In this document: positions 1 to 9,907 of the stretch, in pieces
Numbering within the stretch: the stretch's first letter is position 1
Layout: the number at the start of each line of letters is the position of its first letter
Assembly: GCA_963764675.1 (NCBI GenBank)
Contig: CAVXTQ010000006.1
Coordinates: 620,001-684,000 of the forward strand
Direction of reading: 5' to 3'
Length of the DNA: 64,000 bases
From: Acidiferrum sp963764675
Lineage (GTDB): Bacteria; Acidobacteriota; Terriglobia; Acidiferrales; UBA7541
Notes under the pieces: generated by a model
Seen by the model: the letters and a program-made list of their open reading frames with translations, nothing else
Told to the model about the DNA's origin: nothing
Databases searched by the model: none
Made by a program: the position numbers and the translations under genes

Positions 1-1318
1 GCGCGTTGGAGTAGGTTGTCTTTTCCGAGCGGTAACGCTCCGTCTGGCGGTTTCGCGCTTCGATCACCCGCGCCCGTACCATCGCGGAATCCTCCGAGGA
101 TGACGGCGCGCGCAGTTCCTTGTACTTCACCGCGGGCACTTCGATGTGGATGTCGATGCGATCCAGCAGCGGTCCGGAAATCTTCGATACGTACCGCTGG
201 ATCATGGGCGGCGTGCAGTGGCATTCCCGCTTGGGATCCCCGAAGTACCCGCACGGACACGGGTTCATCGCCGCCGCCAGCATGAACCGCGAAGGAAACG
301 TGACCGATACGGCTGCCCGCGCAATGGTCACCGAGCCGTCTTCCAAGGGTTGGCGCATTACCTCGAGGACATTGCGCTGAAATTCTGGCAGCTCATCCAG
401 AAACAGCACGCCGTTGTGGCCCAGCGAAACCTCGCCAGGTCGCGGCACCGCGCCGCCTCCAATCAATCCGGCGTCGCTGATGGTGTGGTGCGGCGAGCGA
501 AACGGCCGTGTTCCCACCAGCCCCCGGCTATCCTCGAGTACTCCTGCAACGCTGTGGATGCGCGTCGTCTCGATGGCCTCGTCCAGGGACATCGGCGCAA
601 GGATCGTCGGTATACGCTTTGCCAGCATCGTCTTGCCCGCGCCCGGCGGCCCGATAAACAAGATGTTGTGCCCGCCCGCGCACGCCACTTCCAAAGCGCG
701 CTTGGCCGCCTGCTGCCCGTGCACGTCCTTCAGGTCCACGGAGTACTGCGCGGCCTCGGAAAGCAACTGCCGCGCATCCACCTTCACCGGATGGAACGAT
801 TCCGGCGCGTTCACCAGGTCCACCGCCTGCGGCAGCGACTTCAGCGCAAACACTTCCACGCCTTCCACCACCGCGGCCTCGCGTGCGTTGGATTCCGGTA
901 CGGCGATGGCCTTCAGTCCTACTTCGCGCGCGGCCAACGCCGCCGATAGCGCCCCACGCACCGACCGCACGCTCCCGTCCAGCGACAACTCACCCAGGAA
1001 CATGCATTGGTCCAGCGGCTTGCCGAAGAAATGCCCCATGCATCCCACCAGTCCCAGGGCCATGGGTAGATCGAACGCCGAGCCTTCTTTGCGGACGTCG
1101 GCGGGCGCCAGATTGATCGTCACGCCTTGTCCGTGCGGAAACTCGAAGCCGCAATTCCGCAGCGCGGACTTGATGCGCTCGCGGCTCTCCTTCACGGCAT
1201 TGTCGGGCAGGCCCACGACGTTGAAATCCGTCATGCGCGCCGAGCCAACGTCCACCTCGACTTCGACCACATAAGCGTCAATGCCGTAAACCGAAGCACT
1301 CTGTGTTTTGAAGAGCAT
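1..1318 (-). CDS. comM: ComM/YifB-family Mg-chelatase-like AAA+ ATPase (3' end cut off by window edge)
   Basis: The product begins MLFKTQSASVYG and shows the N-terminal ChlI/Lon-like domain (about residues 1-180) followed by a Mg-chelatase AAA+ module. The Walker A motif GPPGAGKT is at about residue 223, and a conserved stretch reads NPCPCGYFGD. About 439 residues are visible and the C-terminus lies outside the window. ComM proteins are hexameric helicases that promote branch migration during integration of transforming DNA (family knowledge). The ATG at 1318 is used because homologs also begin with MLxK. The gene stands alone, about 145 bp downstream of the preceding same-strand gene, with an AT-rich stretch at 1340-1380 that may hold its promoter. 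Family assignment is secure; natural competence of this organism is only implied. Confidence 0.93.
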   Translation of the reverse strand, partial: MLFKTQSASVYGIDAYVVEVEVDVGSARMTDFNVVGLPDNAVKESRERIKSALRNCGFEFPHGQGVTINLAPADVRKEGSAFDLPMALGLVGCMGHFFGKPLDQCMFLGELSLDGSVRSVRGALSAALAAREVGLKAIAVPESNAREAAVVEGVEVFALKSLPQAVDLVNAPESFHPVKVDARQLLSEAAQYSVDLKDVHGQQAAKRALEVACAGGHNILFIGPPGAGKTMLAKRIPTILAPMSLDEAIETTRIHSVAGVLEDSRGLVGTRPFRSPHHTISDAGLIGGGAVPRPGEVSLGHNGVLFLDELPEFQRNVLEVMRQPLEDGSVTIARAAVSVTFPSRFMLAAAMNPCPCGYFGDPKRECHCTPPMIQRYVSKISGPLLDRIDIHIEVPAVKYKELRAPSSSEDSAMVRARVIEARNRQTERYRSEKTTYSNA

Positions 1319-1464
1319 TTAGAAGAGGCGGAAAGACATCCATAGCAGCATAAACTAAATAGGTACTATAAGTTAGAGATAACACGGGCACCAAGGACTG
1401 CGTCTGGCAACGCTCTCTAGTCCAGCGTACCTTCCTCGCGTCATCCCAACCCCGAGGTTGATGC

Positions 1465-3150
1465 CTACTTGACGTAGGTCCGGCGCAGATACTCCGCGGT
1501 TCCCCGCTCGATGTCGGCATAGTTGGTCTGCAGGGCTGAACCAAGCGCAGGCTCGATCGCGGACCCCGAAGCTAGATTCTCCAGCAGCCGCTCCACTCCC
1601 CACATCCCCGAGTTCGCCACGATGTATTCCACCGCCGCCAACGACCACGCGTACGCCATGCCCGCTTGCGGACTGGAATATTCCGCCCACGAACCTTCCA
1701 GGGCGCGCAGCGGCGGAGTCTGCTGGTGTTCGTACGCCGCGAGCAGCGGCTGCGCGGCGTTGTCGCTACGCCGGCCCTCCATCCACTGCGCGAAACCCTC
1801 GTGCAGCCATTGCGGGCAATGGCCCTGGGTCTTCTGCCGCACAAAGCTGTGCGTCAGTTCGTGCTTCAAGATCCGCGAGAGCGGATCGGAAACCGAGGTC
1901 AAGCCTTGCACCGGCACGCGAATCCGCCCATCGTTCCACGCGCCTGCCCAGCTCGGCGCGCGCGTGATGTCGCGAAAGTTCTGCTGGGTGTACAGCACCA
2001 CCGCCACCGGCTCTTGCGGAGCGAAGCGCAGCTCGGACTGGATGCTGCGGAAGTCGTCCTCTAGCGCGCGTAGAATCTCCGCGGCAAGCTGTGGCGTCGC
2101 CGATCCTTCGTAGTGCAGCGTGAAGTGGCTCGTTTGCCCGCTGCGAAAGCCGCTTTCTGCTTCTTTATCGATCTCCGCTCTTTCCAATAATTTCCCCACA
2201 TCCTCGTCAGGCTCGATCTCTTGCGCCATGCTCCACTGCTCGACGGCTTCGTCCAGCCGGTCCAGCCCGTAGTACGCCCAGCCTGACAGGCGCGCCACCA
2301 CAACGGACTTCGGCGCCAACGCCCGCGCGCGATCCAGGTATTCCACCGCCGCGGAGTATTCGCTGCGATGCAGGTGCACGAACGCCAAGCGGACCAGGCT
2401 GGCGACCTGCAAATCGGGCTGCTTGGCCGCGAATCCCAGCGCGGACCGGTATTCCTCGATGGCTTCGTCGTTGCTGTTTCGCGAAAGCTCAAAATTCCCC
2501 GCCGCGTAATGCGCCAGCGCAGCCCGCCTCATGGCCGCAGCCGAGCCGCTCCGCGACGCCGCATCCAATTCCGCAAGCTTTGTGACGTCGATCGCCCCTT
2601 CGCGGACGACCAGGTTCGCGATCTCATCGTATCCGCTCGTCGATCGCGGCGCTGGAGGCGCCAGCGGCAAACTGTTCACCGCCGCTCTCGAAGTGCCGGT
2701 TCCGGGCGAGCGAGCAGAGGCGGCCTCTTCCTTTCGGTCGAGTCCTGCGCACAGCACGTAACCTAGCCTCGTCTTCTGCGACGCCAGTTTGACGCGGCAC
2801 CATTTCTCCGCTGAAGTCTTGAACTCGAAATCCACGACGACTTGGTCGCCCTTCTTCAGCGAACTCACCGCAGCGCTGGACGTGCGCATGTCCGAATAGA
2901 CCACGAGGGCGTCACTCTTGACCGTCGCGTTGGGAGCAGCACCGGAGTTCTGCGCTTGACCGGGGTCGATCCACAAGATCAGCCAGCAGAGCGCCAAGCA
3001 CACGCTCCTCACCGTGCAGCCGATCAATTGATTTGTCGCCAAAGCAAATCTCCGGCCGCGCAAACCTGCCGCAACCCCCTGTCGCGTTGCCGACTTTCCG
3101 TGCTTCGGGTACAAGTCTACGCGCGACTGATTCTCTTGGCCACGCGCCAA
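1465..3150 (-). CDS. secreted SH3-like/TPR protein with C-terminal gluzincin (peptidase MA-like) domain
   Basis: The product has up to 561 residues. A hydrophobic segment near residues 47-66 (SVCLALCWLILW) ending in GQAQ looks like a signal peptide. The long upstream extension is therefore doubtful, and a GTG at about codon 47 is an alternative start. After cleavage comes a bacterial SH3-like stretch (about residues 78-140), then several TPR helices (about 200-330). The last part is a metallopeptidase-like domain with HELTH (HExxH zinc motif) and a downstream LHEGFAQW that supplies the likely third ligand, Glu. This fits the peptidase MA-like family. The substrate is unknown. TPR units suggest protein-protein contacts in the periplasm. 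Confidence 0.75.
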   Translation of the reverse strand: MARGQENQSRVDLYPKHGKSATRQGVAAGLRGRRFALATNQLIGCTVRSVCLALCWLILWIDPGQAQNSGAAPNATVKSDALVVYSDMRTSSAAVSSLKKGDQVVVDFEFKTSAEKWCRVKLASQKTRLGYVLCAGLDRKEEAASARSPGTGTSRAAVNSLPLAPPAPRSTSGYDEIANLVVREGAIDVTKLAELDAASRSGSAAAMRRAALAHYAAGNFELSRNSNDEAIEEYRSALGFAAKQPDLQVASLVRLAFVHLHRSEYSAAVEYLDRARALAPKSVVVARLSGWAYYGLDRLDEAVEQWSMAQEIEPDEDVGKLLERAEIDKEAESGFRSGQTSHFTLHYEGSATPQLAAEILRALEDDFRSIQSELRFAPQEPVAVVLYTQQNFRDITRAPSWAGAWNDGRIRVPVQGLTSVSDPLSRILKHELTHSFVRQKTQGHCPQWLHEGFAQWMEGRRSDNAAQPLLAAYEHQQTPPLRALEGSWAEYSSPQAGMAYAWSLAAVEYIVANSGMWGVERLLENLASGSAIEPALGSALQTNYADIERGTAEYLRRTYVK

Positions 3151-3201
3151 TTTGAGCCGAATGTGTGGATTGCACCGCCAGAAGGCGGTAACAAGAACTT
3201 C

Positions 3202-3768
3202 TCAACGAATTTTAGTATCGACGCCCTGATTCATGAGCGTCCAATGCGCGCCGGCATCATCCGAGAATTTCGTATTCCACGTGACAATGCCGGGACTCGA
3301 GAAATCGTTGATGGTCTTTATGAGGATTTTCTTGCCGTCCTTTTCCATGTCACTATTGTAAGTCCAGATGTTTCCTTCAATGGTCAGCGGAACACTGCGG
3401 GGTGCACCTGTCTGGTCAACGCCGAAGAATTTGTAGGAATTGTCCGCCGGATTGTAGGTATAGATCGTGAGATCGTTGCGTTTTCCGGCGGGGCCCTCGA
3501 AGAGGTGATCGCAGATCATGTATCCGTCGTATGCGGACCACCCGCATGTCATCGTGATCGTGATACTGCCTGCGTGGCTGTAGGCGGTATCAAAGAGTTT
3601 GCCTTGCGTGGTCCATCGGCCACTCCAAGCATCGAGAATCTTCAGTTCCGGCCTCTGCGCCTGCTGCAGGGCGGGTTGCGACTGACCAGGCGTACCCGAC
3701 AACATGGTGAGCCCGCTCAACGCAAATACGATCACGGAAATTACTGTTGATAATCGAGCGAAACGCAT
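3202..3768 (-). CDS. secreted DUF1579-like lipocalin-type protein
   Basis: The product has 188 residues. The N-terminus (MRFARLSTVISVIVFALSG) is a clear signal peptide ending before about residue 30. The mature part contains LDAWSGRWTTQG near its start and alternating beta-strand-like segments (GSITITMTCGWSAYDG, DLTIYTYNPADNSY). This pattern is typical of small DUF1579 or lipocalin-like secreted beta-barrels with unknown ligands. It is transcribed away from lemA, with a shared intergenic region of about 146 bp. No catalytic motif is visible. Family call is moderate; function unknown. Confidence 0.6.
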   Translation of the reverse strand: MRFARLSTVISVIVFALSGLTMLSGTPGQSQPALQQAQRPELKILDAWSGRWTTQGKLFDTAYSHAGSITITMTCGWSAYDGYMICDHLFEGPAGKRNDLTIYTYNPADNSYKFFGVDQTGAPRSVPLTIEGNIWTYNSDMEKDGKKILIKTINDFSSPGIVTWNTKFSDDAGAHWTLMNQGVDTKIR

Positions 3769-3914
3769 GAGTCACCTCGCACTGACTGACGCGAGTCCCG
3801 AAAAAACGTAAGCACCCCACGGCCCGCGTTGCCTCCCTTTACACCTACGCCAGCGCCACGTATATTGGCCTCATCCCAGATGCGTACGTACCACTTTCTG
3901 CGTGAGGTTCTTTC

Positions 3915-4490
3915 ATGATCGGTTGGGTAATCCTAGGCGCCATCGTCCTGCTCATCTTTCTTGTGATCGGAATGTACAACGGCTTGGTGCGCCTCAAAGT
4001 CACCTGCGACAACGCCTGGGCCGACATCGACGTGCAGCTCAAGCGCCGCTACGACCTCATCCCCAACCTCGTCGAAACCGTCAAGGGCTATGCGGCGCAC
4101 GAGAAGGGGACTCTCGAAGCCGTCATCAACGCGCGCAATCGCGCTATGAGCGCCACCGGTCCCGGCGACAAGGCCCAAGCCGAGAACATGCTCTCCGGCG
4201 CGCTGAAGAGCCTCTTTGCGCTGTCCGAGGCCTATCCGCAGCTCCGCGCTATCGAGAGCTTCACCTCGTTGCAGAATTCGCTCACCCAGATCGAAGATAC
4301 CGTCCAGAATGCTCGCCGTTACTACAACGCGGTCGTGCGCGATCTGAACACCAAGATTCAGCAATTCCCCACCAACATCTTTGCCAACATGCTGGGCTTC
4401 AAGGCTCGTGAATTCTTCGAGGTTGCCGCTCCAGCCGAGCGCGAAGCTCCCAAAGTCAGTTTCAGCACGCCCGCCGCACCTACGGCTTAG
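3915..4490 (+). CDS. lemA: LemA family membrane protein
   Basis: The product has 191 residues. It begins with one membrane segment (MIGWVILGAIVLLIFLVIGM), followed by the family hallmark NGLVRLKVTCDNAWADIDVQLKRR in overlapping conserved blocks. Further family motifs are DLIPNLVETVKGYAAHE and, near the C-terminus, FPTNIFANMLGFK. LemA proteins are long helical hairpins anchored in the inner membrane with most of the chain outside. Their biochemical role is unsettled. The start is supported by a GAGG seven bases upstream. A DUF2207 gene follows 21 bp later on the same strand, the usual LemA partner, so the two are probably one operon. Confidence 0.95.
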   Translation: MIGWVILGAIVLLIFLVIGMYNGLVRLKVTCDNAWADIDVQLKRRYDLIPNLVETVKGYAAHEKGTLEAVINARNRAMSATGPGDKAQAENMLSGALKSLFALSEAYPQLRAIESFTSLQNSLTQIEDTVQNARRYYNAVVRDLNTKIQQFPTNIFANMLGFKAREFFEVAAPAEREAPKVSFSTPAAPTA

Positions 4491-4511
4491 GCTCCGGGCG
4501 CGACCCGCACT

Positions 4512-6272
4512 ATGCGTCCCGGCCACATCCCGATGCGGTGCCTGCTGGCCGCCGTACTCGTCGCCGCTCTGTTCTTTCCGTTCGCCTCCGCATACACCAC
4601 GCGCGAGCAGCGTCTCGAGAACTTCCACTCGGAAGCCACCGTCCTGCCGAACGGCTCGATCGACGTCACCGAGAGCATCCAAATACACTACTTCGGCGGG
4701 CCCTGGCATGGCCTGTATCGGTCGATTCCGGTCGAGTACGTCACGCCCCAGGGCTTCAACTACTCGCTGTTCCTGAACGTCAAACGCATCACCGACGCGC
4801 ACGGCAACACCCTCAAATTTGACAGCAGCCGAGAGCGTCACTACCGCAAGCTGAAAATCTATATTCCCGACGCCGACAATTCGGTGCAAATCATCTCCAT
4901 CGAATACACCGTTTCCGACGCCCTGCGCTTCTTCGAAGATCACGACGAGCTCTACTGGAACGTCACCGGCGACGAGTGGGACATTCCGATCCAGGCCGCC
5001 AGCGCCCGTATCGTCCTTCCCGAGCGCACCACCAACATTCGCGCCAATCCCTTCACCGGCGGCTATCGTTCGCGCGCGCAGGATGCCGACGTGGAAATCA
5101 GCGGCAATGCCGTCGAGGTTCACACTCGCGAGCCACTCCATCTGCACGAAGGCCTCACGATCGCCGTGGCGTTCGATAAAGGCTTTGTCCACGAGCCCAC
5201 CACTTTCGACAAAGTCGCTCTCTTCCTTCGCGGCAACTGGCCGCTGTTTCTACCGGTTCTCACCTTCGTCATCATGTTCTACGTGTGGTGGACGCGTGGC
5301 CGCGATCCGCGCTTGCGTCCTATCGCCGCTCAATATGAGCCGCCCGATCAGCTTACGCCGGGTGAAGCCGGCACCTTGGTCGACGAATCCGCCGATATGC
5401 GCGACATCACCGCTTCCATCGTCGATCTTGCCGTGCGCGGCTACATCGTCATTGAGGAACACACCAAGGACCGCATGATGGGCCTGGTGCACGACAAGGA
5501 CTACAACTTCATCGTGCACAAGGATCGCTCGGAGTGGTCGAAGCTGAAGCCTCACGAGCAGGTCTTGCTGGGCGGCCTGTTTTCCGCCGGAACGGTTGGT
5601 GAGTCGGTCTCGATGTCCAGCCTGCAGAACCATTTCTACAGGAACTTGCCGGACGTGAAGAATCGCATCTTCGAGTCGCTCGTCACTCACGGCTACTACA
5701 AGCGGCGCCCTGACTCCGTGCGCTCTTCGTACATTGGCATGGGCGTTGTCGTTGGCGTGATCGTGATCTGGGGCGGTTTGGCGCTCGCCTCGCGGCTTGG
5801 CATGGCGCCGCCGGCCTTTGTCATCGGGGGAATTCTGACGGCCGCCATCATTTGCGGCTTCGGCTGGTTCATGCCGGCACACACGGAACAAGGCACGCGG
5901 GCTCTCGAAGGCGTCCTCGGCTTCGAAGATTTTCTCGTCCACGTGGAATCCGACCGCTTCAACAAGATGATCAAGACACCGGAAATGTTCGAGAAGTTCC
6001 TGCCCTTTGCTATGGCCCTCGGCGTTGAGAAAAATTGGAGCAAGGCCTTCCAGGGAATCTTGAAAGAGCCGCCCAGTTGGTATCGCGGCTCGTCCTTCGG
6101 CCCCAATTTCTATGCCATGAGCTTCGTCAGCAACCTCAACACCATGTCGTCGCTCACCAGCAGCGCCATGACTTCCGCGCCGCGAAGCTCGGGTGGTTCC
6201 GGCTTTGGTGGAGGCGGTGGCGGCGGTTTCTCGGGCGGCGGATTCGGCGGCGGTGGCGGCGGCGGCTTTTAG
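4512..6272 (+). CDS. DUF2207 domain-containing membrane protein with glycine-rich tail
   Basis: The product has 586 residues. A signal peptide (core CLLAAVLVAALFFPFASA) precedes the extracytoplasmic DUF2207 beta-domain (about residues 30-230, including DVTESIQIHYFGGPWHGLYR). A membrane helix lies around 245-260 and a cytoplasmic region around 270-400. A further hydrophobic pair lies around 415-455. The last 30 residues are almost only Gly, Ser and Phe. The ATG at 4533 is an alternative start (seven residues shorter). Pairing with lemA is common and suggests one envelope complex, though no reaction is known for either. The stop codon overlaps the stop of the convergent chloride channel gene by four bases. 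Confidence 0.9.
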   Translation: MRPGHIPMRCLLAAVLVAALFFPFASAYTTREQRLENFHSEATVLPNGSIDVTESIQIHYFGGPWHGLYRSIPVEYVTPQGFNYSLFLNVKRITDAHGNTLKFDSSRERHYRKLKIYIPDADNSVQIISIEYTVSDALRFFEDHDELYWNVTGDEWDIPIQAASARIVLPERTTNIRANPFTGGYRSRAQDADVEISGNAVEVHTREPLHLHEGLTIAVAFDKGFVHEPTTFDKVALFLRGNWPLFLPVLTFVIMFYVWWTRGRDPRLRPIAAQYEPPDQLTPGEAGTLVDESADMRDITASIVDLAVRGYIVIEEHTKDRMMGLVHDKDYNFIVHKDRSEWSKLKPHEQVLLGGLFSAGTVGESVSMSSLQNHFYRNLPDVKNRIFESLVTHGYYKRRPDSVRSSYIGMGVVVGVIVIWGGLALASRLGMAPPAFVIGGILTAAIICGFGWFMPAHTEQGTRALEGVLGFEDFLVHVESDRFNKMIKTPEMFEKFLPFAMALGVEKNWSKAFQGILKEPPSWYRGSSFGPNFYAMSFVSNLNTMSSLTSSAMTSAPRSSGGSGFGGGGGGGFSGGGFGGGGGGGF

Positions 6273-8023
6273 ACGGGCTTCTCGGTCCCTCCAAAGCCGT
6301 AGGAATTCAAAACGTCCGGTAAGGTCACGACGCCTTCCAGCTTATGAACATTCGAGCGGCTCACGACAGGCAGCACGTCCAGTTGCGTGGCGCCCATGCG
6401 CTCCAGCGCCATGGTCAGCGGATGATCCGCGTGTAAGTGGGGAAAATCCCCGTCGGTCAGAAACTCGGCAAGAGTTCGACTCGCCTCGCCGTCGGCTAAG
6501 GCCTTCTGCAGGACAGCGGAACTAACCATGCCAACAACGCCCTCGGCGTTTGTGACCGGCCAGGAGCGAAATGGGTTGCCTTTCATCTTTTCTGCTGCTT
6601 CCTGCACGGTCATCGAAGCGTCCACCAGTTGCGTCGCGGCTCGCATCACCCGCATCACGCGGCGTTGCCCTTCCTGCGACCTTGATTCCGCACTCGGCAA
6701 ATGAATGCCATCCTGGTGGGCCAGCACCTCGTAGATAGGCTGCCGCTGGAATCTCGACGAAATGAAGAAGCTGACGAGGTTGGAGATCATGAGCGGAACG
6801 ATGACCGCATAATCGCGCGTGGTTTCAAAGATCATCACCACGGAGGTCATCGGAGCGCGCACGATTCCCGCGAATGCGGTTCCCATGCCGACCAGAGCGT
6901 ACGCGCCCGGCGATGCGACGTAACCTGGCGAAAAATGGTGCGCTACCGTGCCCACGATGCCGCCGAGCATGGCTCCGAGAAAAAGCGCTGGTCCGAAGAT
7001 GCCGCCAGCGTTTCCCGATGCGTAGCTGGTGGTCACCGCGAAAAGCTTCAGCACTAGCAGCAGCACCATGAGCTTGAGCGCCATGCCGCCGTTCAGGGCT
7101 TCTCCCACGTGCTTGTATCCGACGCCCAAAATCTGCGGCACGAACCAGCCCATGATGCCCACGAGCAGTCCGCCGGCCACCGGTTGGAACCACAACGTCT
7201 TGCGCGGCAGCCGGAGAAAAAATTCCCGCATTCTCAGGAGCAGCTTCGTGAACGCCACCGACACGAAACCGCCGAGCAGGCCGAGAACTGCATACACGCC
7301 CAGTTCCCAGGGACTCACCAATTGGTATTGCGGGACCTGGAACAGCGGATCGTTTCCCAGGAGCAACCGCAGCATTGCCCACGAAGTAGCTGAAGCTAGC
7401 ACGACCGATCCCAGCACCGGAGCGTGCAAGTCGCCCACGACTTCTTCCAGCGTAAACAGTACTGCCGCCAGCGGCGTATTGAACGCGGCGGCTACGGCCG
7501 CGGCTGCTCCAACAGGGATGAGCGCCTTGACCTTCTCCGGGCTCAGCCCGAGCTTCCGGCCAAGCACCGACGACAGCCCCGCGCCGACTTGTACCGACGG
7601 CCCCTCGCGCCCGAGTGGAATTCCGCTGGCCAGCGTCGCCGAGGTGCAGAAAAACTTTCCGAATACCGTGGCCAGCGAAATATAACCGCCGCGAGCGTAC
7701 AGGGCAGCTTTCGTTTGTGGGACGCCACTGCCACGCGCATCCGGGAAATATTTGAAGAGCAGATAGCCCATCGCCAGCGAGCCTACCAACGGGGCAAGAA
7801 GGCGGCGCCACGCCGCTCCGCCTGCCGGATAGATTCGCGCACCGGCGTGCTCGGTGAGAACGATGAACGCGACTACCGCCAAGCCTACCAATGCGCCGAT
7901 GAGCAGCGTCAGGACGAGAAATACTTGCTCTTCCCGGCGCTTCAGGAATCCGGCCCACTGCAGCGACGGCGCGTCCCACCATTTCGCCGGTCTTGGATTG
8001 ACCTGATCTGCGGTTTGCGGCAT
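6269..8023 (-). CDS. ClC-type chloride/proton antiporter with C-terminal CBS pair
   Basis: The product has 584 residues. The ClC core carries all the anion-path signatures: GSGVP (filter Ser), GREGP (gating Glu), GGIFGP, and a Tyr in RQPIYEVL matching the inner-gate Tyr. LEEV holds the internal proton Glu, so an exchanger is more likely than a channel. Two CBS domains occupy about residues 455-575 and could bind nucleotides. It lies 12 bp downstream of a second, divergent ClC gene on the same strand, so the two ClC genes and the MarR gene probably form one transcript. The role may be acid tolerance or chloride homeostasis, which is inference. Confidence 0.92.
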   Translation of the reverse strand: MPQTADQVNPRPAKWWDAPSLQWAGFLKRREEQVFLVLTLLIGALVGLAVVAFIVLTEHAGARIYPAGGAAWRRLLAPLVGSLAMGYLLFKYFPDARGSGVPQTKAALYARGGYISLATVFGKFFCTSATLASGIPLGREGPSVQVGAGLSSVLGRKLGLSPEKVKALIPVGAAAAVAAAFNTPLAAVLFTLEEVVGDLHAPVLGSVVLASATSWAMLRLLLGNDPLFQVPQYQLVSPWELGVYAVLGLLGGFVSVAFTKLLLRMREFFLRLPRKTLWFQPVAGGLLVGIMGWFVPQILGVGYKHVGEALNGGMALKLMVLLLVLKLFAVTTSYASGNAGGIFGPALFLGAMLGGIVGTVAHHFSPGYVASPGAYALVGMGTAFAGIVRAPMTSVVMIFETTRDYAVIVPLMISNLVSFFISSRFQRQPIYEVLAHQDGIHLPSAESRSQEGQRRVMRVMRAATQLVDASMTVQEAAEKMKGNPFRSWPVTNAEGVVGMVSSAVLQKALADGEASRTLAEFLTDGDFPHLHADHPLTMALERMGATQLDVLPVVSRSNVHKLEGVVTLPDVLNSYGFGGTEKPV

Positions 8024-8035
8024 CTCTCGGGCGTC

Positions 8036-9907
8036 TCAGCGCGTAACCGGCGTCTCTTCGTCGACTTGGCCGCCGGGCATCAGGAACCGCAGCTTCAGCG
8101 GGCGTTCCCGCCGGCGCTCTTCCTCAAGGTGCCGCGCGCGGGCCTTCAAGAGATCGTCTAGTGAAACGAGCCCGAGGAATTTTCGCGTCGCGCGTTCCAC
8201 TACGGGCATTCTGGTGAAACCGTTCTCTGCCATGCGATACACCACTACGCGCAAGGGTTCGTCCGGATACGTTTGCACGGTTTCGGTTCGTACCAGTTCG
8301 CCGAGGGAGCGTTGCAGCGCCGCGTCGCCTTCTCGCTCGACGCGTTCCTGAAGATCCCGCCGCGTGAACACGCCTACGAGCTTCCCTTGCCCATCGACCA
8401 CCGGCAGCAGCCTCTGTTGTTGCCGATGATCAGCTCGTAAGGAGTGCTGCAGCTCGCGCAAGGTGCTGGTGGCCGGCAAGGCCACGACTTTGGTGCGCAT
8501 CACTTCGCGCACAAACAAGATCTCGAGAGGATCGACGGCGTATTCACGGCTCAAGTGATATCCGCGGCGAGCAACCTTCTCCGTCAAGATCGACCGCTTC
8601 AGCGTCAGCACCGTGAAACCATGCGCGACCACGCTGCCCACCAGCAGCGGGAGGAACACGTTGGCATCGTGCGTCAACTCAAACGCAAACACGATGCTCG
8701 TAAACGGCGAGCGCATCGTGCCGCCAAGAACCGCGCCCATGCTGATGAGCGGCCAGAAGCCCGCGCCCTCGTTCGGCAGGAACATGGCTTCCATGCCGCC
8801 GAGCGCGCCACCCATCATCAAGAGCGGCGCCAGTACGCCGCCCGAAGTGCCGGAACCGAGCGATACCGCCCAAATGAACCATTTGACCAGCAAGACGCCG
8901 ATAATCACGTGTGTGGTCACGCTGCCCTGCAGCAAAGCGCCGATGGTGTCGTAACCCACGCCGAGTGCCTGCGGAAAAATCAAGCCGCCTACTCCGATCG
9001 CCAGACCGCCGATCGCCGGCCACCACATCCAGTGAATTGGCAAGTGCTGAAATGCGTCTTCAGCCGCATACACCGACAAAGTGAGCAGTGCCGACAACAC
9101 CCCCGCGAGAAGACCTACCAGGACACATCCCAGCAATCCCTTGGGGCCAATAAACAGGGGATGTTCGGGGACTGGAAAAAGCGGGCCAAATCCGAGGAGG
9201 TAACGGCGAAGCACAGCGGCCATAGCGCTGGCGAGCGCCACGGGAATCAAACTTCGCGGCTTCCATTCAAAAAGCAATAGTTCCACCGCGAGCAGGACCG
9301 ACGCGGCCGGCGCGGCGAAGGTTGCCGACATCCCGGCAGCGGCGCCCGCTACCAGCAGCGTTTTGCGCTCGGCGCTGGTGAGATGAAATAGTTGCGCGAT
9401 CATCGAGCCGAACGCACCACCGGTCATGATGATCGGGCCTTCCGCGCCGAACGGGCCACCCGAGCCAATCGAGATCGCCGAGGAAATCGGCTTCAGCAAA
9501 GCGACTTTCGGTTCGACGCGGCTCCCATTGATCAGAATCGCTTCGATGGCCTCGGGTATGCCGTGGCCACGGATGCGCTCCGAGCCGTAGCGCGCCATTG
9601 CGCCGATGATCAGCGCGCCACCGATGGGAACCAGTACGCTGAAAAGTCCTAGATGATTTCCCGACGGCGAAACCAGAGCCGTGCTCCAGCGCCCGAAATA
9701 AAATAGATTTGTAAACAAGCCGATCAGCCGGAGCAGCGCCAACGCTACGAACGCGGCGAGCACTCCGATGGCCATCGCAAGTCCCGAGATGGGTAACAAA
9801 CGAACTGTGGTCGTGAAATCGCCCAGCACTTCCCACGACTGGCTGTGCTCGCCATTTTGCGGTTTCGATTTTTTCTCCCGCGCGTCTTTTTCCGAATTGT
9901 TACCCAC
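8036..9907 (-). CDS. second ClC-type chloride transporter with CBS pair (GHGIP variant)
   Basis: From the GTG at 9907 the product is 623 residues. This start overlaps the marR stop (GTGGGTAA), has GAGG eight bases upstream and removes a spurious 77-residue extension that runs antiparallel-free through marR. The ClC core shows GHGIPE in place of the usual GSGIP, GAEGP with the gating Glu, and SGGVLAP. A CBS pair follows (about residues 490-600). The Ser-to-His change in the anion filter places it in a subgroup different from the neighbouring ClC, so anion preference or gating may differ. It is translationally coupled to marR upstream and lies 12 bp before the other ClC gene. The family is secure, the start likely. 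Confidence 0.88.
   Translation of the reverse strand: MGNNSEKDAREKKSKPQNGEHSQSWEVLGDFTTTVRLLPISGLAMAIGVLAAFVALALLRLIGLFTNLFYFGRWSTALVSPSGNHLGLFSVLVPIGGALIIGAMARYGSERIRGHGIPEAIEAILINGSRVEPKVALLKPISSAISIGSGGPFGAEGPIIMTGGAFGSMIAQLFHLTSAERKTLLVAGAAAGMSATFAAPAASVLLAVELLLFEWKPRSLIPVALASAMAAVLRRYLLGFGPLFPVPEHPLFIGPKGLLGCVLVGLLAGVLSALLTLSVYAAEDAFQHLPIHWMWWPAIGGLAIGVGGLIFPQALGVGYDTIGALLQGSVTTHVIIGVLLVKWFIWAVSLGSGTSGGVLAPLLMMGGALGGMEAMFLPNEGAGFWPLISMGAVLGGTMRSPFTSIVFAFELTHDANVFLPLLVGSVVAHGFTVLTLKRSILTEKVARRGYHLSREYAVDPLEILFVREVMRTKVVALPATSTLRELQHSLRADHRQQQRLLPVVDGQGKLVGVFTRRDLQERVEREGDAALQRSLGELVRTETVQTYPDEPLRVVVYRMAENGFTRMPVVERATRKFLGLVSLDDLLKARARHLEEERRRERPLKLRFLMPGGQVDEETPVTR

Noticed and set aside
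1523..2113. Long plus-strand frame opposite the TPR/gluzincin gene
   Set aside because: It is a shadow of a GC-rich coding region; the minus-strand product has a signal peptide and HELTH motif.
6190..6272. Glycine-rich stretch at the end of DUF2207 as a repeat element
   Set aside because: It is a low-complexity coding tail seen in this protein family and has no inverted or mobile structure.
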